From contig CACHEU010000001.1 of the NCBI GenBank assembly GCA_902578935.1, forward strand, positions 248,001 through 312,000: 64,000 nt of DNA, read 5' to 3'. The position numbers and the translations under genes were made by a program. Numbering within the stretch: the stretch's first letter is position 1; the number at the start of each line of letters is the position of its first letter. This document shows, one piece after another, positions 60,164 through 64,000 of this stretch. The notes beneath the pieces were generated by a model, which ran no database searches, had not been told where the DNA came from, and saw nothing but the letters and a program-made list of their open reading frames with translations. This DNA is from an uncultured Pelagibacteraceae bacterium. Lineage in GTDB: Bacteria > Pseudomonadota > Alphaproteobacteria > Pelagibacterales > Pelagibacteraceae.

Positions 60164-62196
60164 TTAAGTAATTTTTTTTTCAACCTGGCCCATCCAGGAC
60201 TTCTATATTCTTCATTATCTTTGAGAAGGTTATCCTGATTGAAATCAAAATCATCAGAAACATCTTTGACTGGTTCTTCATTCTTTTCTATACCTTCTTC
60301 AGGAAGCTCATTTATAAATCTCGACGGTAGACTATCCATCCATTCACCGTGCCACACTCTTTGCGTTGCAAAAGATATGTGGGCATTTTTTTTAGCTCTA
60401 GTAACCCCAACATATGCCAATCTTCTTTCTTCTTCTAAGGCGAAGTCTCCTTTTTCTTCTAGAGATTTTTGATGAGGAAACAAACCTTCTTCCCATCCTG
60501 GTAAAAATACCGTATCAAACTCCAAACCCTTTGCAGCATGCATTGTCATGATGTTTACTTTTTTGTCTTCCCATTCTTGGTCAATCGACGTGGCTAAAGC
60601 AACATGTTCTAAGAATCCTTGCAAGTTATCATAATCATGCATTGCTCTTAAAAGTTCTTTTAAATTTTCTATTCGGTTTTCATTTTCTAAATCTTTTTTA
60701 TTTTTTAACATTGCAGAGTAACCAGACTCGTCTAAAACAATTTTTAGCAAATCATAATGTTTCTTTTTCTTTAAATCAGATCTCCATTTGACCATTAAAT
60801 CTAGAAGATGTTTCATCACAGATCTTACTTTTGGTTTAAACTGGTTTAGTTGAAGAAGTTTGTGAGCCGAGTCTTCCAGACAGATTTTGTTCTTAGAGGA
60901 AAAATCGTGCAATTGTTTTATTGTGGATTCACCTAAGCCTCTACGAGGTGTGTTTATAATTCTTTCAAAGGCCAAATCATCAAATTTTTGATTTATAATT
61001 CTCAAATAACAGATAGCATCTTTTACTTCTGCTCTTTCGTAGAATTTAATACCTCCAATAATTCTATAATTTATTCCTATTTTGAGAAATCTTTCTTCAA
61101 ACTCACGAGTTTGATATATGGCCCTAACAAGTATTGCGACATCATTTAAAGAATTCTTTTTTTTAATACTTTCTTCGATAATATCACCGATCCCTCGAGC
61201 TTCTTCTCTGCCATTTTTATAACAATTCAATTTAACCAACTCTCCCTTTTTACCATCAGACCAAAGCTTTTTCCCCAAACGATCTTTGTTATGTGAAATT
61301 AAAAAAGATGCAACATCCAAAATATTTTTGGTAGATCTATAATTTTGCTCTAATCTAAAAATTTTACAGTCAGGATATACTTTGTCAAAGCTTAGAAAAT
61401 TTTTAATTTCCGCACCTCTCCAGCTATAAATTGATTGATCATCATCACCCACACAACATATATTTTGATTTTCATTTACAATTAATTGTAACCATTTATT
61501 TTGAATAAAATTTGTATCTTGGTATTCATCTACAAGTATGTATTTAAAATTGTTTGAGTAAATTTTTCTTATATCAGGATTTTTTTCAAATAATTTTACA
61601 CAATAAAGAATTAAATCTCCAAAATCGCAAGAATTTAAATCTCTAATTTTGGCTTGATAAATTTTGTAAACCTTTAAAATTTGGTTTTCAAAAATATGCT
61701 TTTTAGACGATTTAACTTCTTCTGGAAGCAACCCTTTATTTTTCCATTGGTCAATCAAAGCTAGTATAAATTGAGGAGAGATTTTTTTTGCATCAATATT
61801 TTCTGCTTTTGATATATTTCTAACAAGTTTTTTTTGATCATCTGTATCTAAAATTGTAAAATTACTTTTTAAACCTATGGCTTCAGCGTGACGTCTTAAA
61901 AATTTCACACTAATTGCATGAAATGTTCCAAGCCAGGGAAGCGAACTTGTTTTACCCGATAACATTTTAGCAACCCTATCTCTCATTTCTTTTGCGGCTT
62001 TGTTTGTAAAAGTCACGCAAAGTATTTGGTTTGGCCAAGCCTTTTTTTGCTCAACTATGTATGCTAATTTTGATGTCAAAACTTTTGTTTTGCCAGAGCC
62101 AGCACCTGCGACAACTAATGTTGGTCCTGCTATATTGAGAACGGCAGATTTTTGTTGTTCATTTAATTCTTTAAGAAAATTTTCTTTTTCTTTCAT
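60160..62196 (-). CDS. uvrD: UvrD/PcrA-type SF1 DNA helicase
   Basis: 678 aa from the ATG at 62196 (MKEKENFLKELNEQQK); a TTG 45 nt upstream is open but touches the divergent AsmA-like gene. SF1A motifs: LNEQQKSAVLNIAGPTLVVA, Walker A AGAGSGKT, VTFTNKAAKEMRDRV, DEYQDTN (motif II), GDDDQSIYSWRGA, LEQNYRS, TMHAAKGLEFDTVFLPGWEE and AYVGVTRAKK. It unwinds DNA in excision and mismatch repair. It lies 46 bp from the divergent AsmA-like gene. Confidence 0.96.
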
Positions 62197-62242
62197 GATA
62201 AAGAGCTTTATTTTTACATCATACTGCTTATAAAACAACAAA

Positions 62243-63688
62243 ATGAAAACTTCAGCATTTAAAATTATAAGACTCTGGTTGAATAAATTAAAGCTTAATA
62301 AGTCACAAAACTATTTAAATAAACGGACAATCTCAATTGGTATTACAACCTTTTTTGTATTAACGATTCTTTTTTACTTTTTAAAGCCAGTTTATTTTGA
62401 CTATCAAGGAAACAAAAAACTTCTTCAAAATAAAATTAATAGTGTTTTCAAATTAAAAATGGATATTGACGGAAAGATTTCGTATAAAATTTTTCCAACT
62501 CCAAGAATTTTAGTTGAGAATGTAAGATTAAATTTTATTCAATCAAATAAAAAAAAAATAAAAATAAAAAAATTATATATTTTAATTTCTCCGATAAATC
62601 TTAACAATTTTGAAAATATTGATCTAAAAAAAATTCTTGTTAAAAATCAACAGTTAAAGATTCATCCAAATAATTTTAAAAAATATTTTAATTATTTGAC
62701 CCTCCACAAGAAAAAAACTTTAATTTTTAAGAATTCTGATTTCTTTTTTGTAGATGCTCAGGGCAATAAAGTTGTATTTAATAATGGTAATTACAAGGAA
62801 AAATTATCAGATAATGAACATAAAATAGAATCAAACGCCATTTTTTCTAAAAATAAAATTAATGTTAAATTTTTAAATAGAATTGGTTCAGAAAAATATT
62901 TAAAAATAAGTATTCCTGATTTAAAACAGTCTTTAGATATTAATTTTGACAAAGAAAGTAATTTAAGTTTCTTATCAGGAGAATTGAAGCTGAGATTTCT
63001 TGAAACTCTTCTCTTATTAAACTTTAAAGGCAAAGAAGACTTTAAAATTACAAATTCTTTTTTGAGAAATAAATTTTTAAATTCCAAAATAAATGGAAAG
63101 ATTTCTTTTAAAGATAACTTTTATTTTGATTTTGATCTAGATATAAACCGAATAGATCTCAGAAAGCTTCTATTATACTATCCAATTTTTCAAACAGGTG
63201 GAGTTAGTAAAAAAATTAATGGCAAGCTTAATATTATTAATAAAAATACAGATTCATTTTTTGGAAATATAAAAGATAGCAAAATGATTTTAACATTTGA
63301 AAATGGTGATATAAAAATTAAAGATTTTTCTGCCAAAATAATGAATAGCACTGATATTAAATCGAATATCTCAATTTTACAAAATAATAAAAAGGCGATT
63401 ATTCAATTTTCAATAAGCCTCAATACTAAAGATCCTGTTAAATTTTTTAGAAAATTTGGTCTATATAATTTTAATAACAGCCCAACTTCTTTTCTTGTAA
63501 ATGGAAATATTGATATAAATGGTAAAAAAATTAATTTTAGAGAAGTAGTTAGAGATAATAATCAACGAATTAATAATAAAGAAATTTTGATTATGGAGAA
63601 AGCTTTTAATCGCTATGTTCTTAGCGAAGGAGTTATCGGTTTATTTGATTTTTTTAAAATTAAAAAATTTGCTCAAGAAATTTACTAA
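62243..63688 (+). CDS. AsmA-family protein
   Basis: 481 aa. One N-terminal TM helix (about 29-48, RTISIGITTFFVLTILFYFL), then the AsmA-type start GNKKLLQNKINSVFKLKMDI with KISYKIFPTPRILVENVRLN, and a long beta-rich region of repeated strands. Family members bridge inner and outer membranes or affect lipid and outer-membrane-protein assembly. The precise role here is unknown. It is divergent from uvrD and ends 10 bp before the converging fumC. Confidence 0.8.
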   Translation: MKTSAFKIIRLWLNKLKLNKSQNYLNKRTISIGITTFFVLTILFYFLKPVYFDYQGNKKLLQNKINSVFKLKMDIDGKISYKIFPTPRILVENVRLNFIQSNKKKIKIKKLYILISPINLNNFENIDLKKILVKNQQLKIHPNNFKKYFNYLTLHKKKTLIFKNSDFFFVDAQGNKVVFNNGNYKEKLSDNEHKIESNAIFSKNKINVKFLNRIGSEKYLKISIPDLKQSLDINFDKESNLSFLSGELKLRFLETLLLLNFKGKEDFKITNSFLRNKFLNSKINGKISFKDNFYFDFDLDINRIDLRKLLLYYPIFQTGGVSKKINGKLNIINKNTDSFFGNIKDSKMILTFENGDIKIKDFSAKIMNSTDIKSNISILQNNKKAIIQFSISLNTKDPVKFFRKFGLYNFNNSPTSFLVNGNIDINGKKINFREVVRDNNQRINNKEILIMEKAFNRYVLSEGVIGLFDFFKIKKFAQEIY

Positions 63689-63698
63689 AAAACAAAAT

Positions 63699-64000
63699 TT
63701 ATCTATTAGGAGCAACCATTCTTTTTGGATTGACAATTTTTAAAAATTCCTTTTCATTTATCAGGCCTGATTTTATAGCCTCTTCTTTTAAAGTTGTTCC
63801 ATTCTTATGTGCTAATTTCGCAATTTTAGCAGCATTATCGTAACCTATTTTTGGTGAGAGAGCTGTGACTAGCATTAAAGAATTATCAAGAAGAGATTTA
63901 ATTCTTTTTTTGTCAGCCTTGATTCCTTTGATACAATAATTTGCGAAACCTTTTGATGAGTCAGCCATTATATTTATAGATTGTAAAATATTATGTATAA
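63699..64000 (-). CDS. fumC: Class II fumarate hydratase, C-terminal part (5' end outside window)
   Basis: An internal ATG at 63968 opens an 89-aa stretch, but the frame continues without a stop to the window edge and reads IHNILQSINIMADSSKGFAN, matching the FumC block before its C-terminal domain (E. coli IHNVLQSVRLLADG). Downstream CIKGIKADKKRIKSLLDNSL, MLVTALSPKIGYDNAAKIAK and the late KEEAIKSGLINEKEF with NPKRMV are the FumC tail. It hydrates fumarate to malate in the TCA cycle. The catalytic GSSxMPxKxNP loop lies outside the window. Confidence 0.93.
   Translation of the reverse strand, partial: IHNILQSINIMADSSKGFANYCIKGIKADKKRIKSLLDNSLMLVTALSPKIGYDNAAKIAKLAHKNGTTLKEEAIKSGLINEKEFLKIVNPKRMVAPNR

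Noticed and set aside
63699-63968. Stand-alone 89-aa gene at the right edge
   Set aside because: The frame is open to the window end and the upstream residues match FumC, so it is the 3' part of fumC and not a small gene.

Overview
The window is a compact, AT-rich (GC roughly 30% by eye) stretch of an alphaproteobacterial chromosome. The streamlined style (spacers usually below 100 bp, many 4-24 bp overlaps, Lys/Asn-rich proteins) together with the gene content points to a Pelagibacterales (SAR11)-like or similar free-living marine alphaproteobacterium. Alphaproteobacterial hallmarks are petABC next to hemF, an lgt/MidA-type methyltransferase/pgeF block, yqeY-dnaG-rpoD divergent from carAB, an AmpD amidase followed by rnpB and mraZ, and lpxC-bamD-ligA after the division cluster. 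No phage, transposon, CRISPR array or other mobile DNA was seen.

Layout. 1-1.6 kb: 3' end of a CCA-adding enzyme, then greA and hemF on the minus strand. 1.7-4.2 kb: petABC (cytochrome bc1). 4.2-10.3 kb: minus-strand block ychF, pth, rplY (CTC/L25), prs, pgeF, MidA-like methyltransferase, lgt. 10.3-13.9 kb: ubiK, then a MarR/OmpR-type regulator/EnvZ-type kinase operon divergent from ilvE. 13.9-20.4 kb: methyltransferase, pgsA, uvrC, folB, a FolM-like SDR and uvrB. 20.4-25.5 kb: aminotransferase, trxB, guaC, then a small plus-strand group (ELM1-family protein, 2OG-Fe(II) oxygenase-like protein, Cys-rich miniprotein). 25.5-34.3 kb: carBA divergent from yqeY-dnaG-rpoD-tRNA(CAT). 34.4-36.9 kb: mlaC, mlaA, amidase, rnpB. 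37-55.6 kb: the division/cell-wall (dcw) cluster. 55.6-64 kb: bamD, ligA, aminopeptidase P, uvrD, an AsmA-like gene and the 3' end of fumC, whose 5' end lies beyond the window.

The dcw cluster is the most interesting region. Its order is mraZ, ftsZ, rsmH, ftsL, ftsI, murE-murF (one fused ORF), mraY, murD, ftsW, murG, murC, murB, ddl, ftsQ, ftsA, lpxC. ftsZ therefore sits second rather than in its usual place after ftsA, and murE and murF form one polypeptide. The mraZ promoter carries three TGGGN repeats at 10-bp spacing around its -10 element, which matches the E. coli MraZ-box pattern. FtsZ would thus fall directly under the MraZ-controlled promoter. The MurE DNPR motif predicts meso-diaminopimelate peptidoglycan, and lpxC, bamD and mlaA/mlaC indicate a lipid A-type outer membrane.

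I did not find an obviously new defence or mobile system. The best candidates for undescribed biology are the small ELM1/2OG-oxygenase/Cys-rich-miniprotein group (23.7-25.5 kb), the rearranged dcw cluster with its MraZ operator, and the MarR-linked two-component operon with a candidate operator. No stretch longer than about 300 bp lacks a gene; the only long non-protein region is the RNase P RNA gene.
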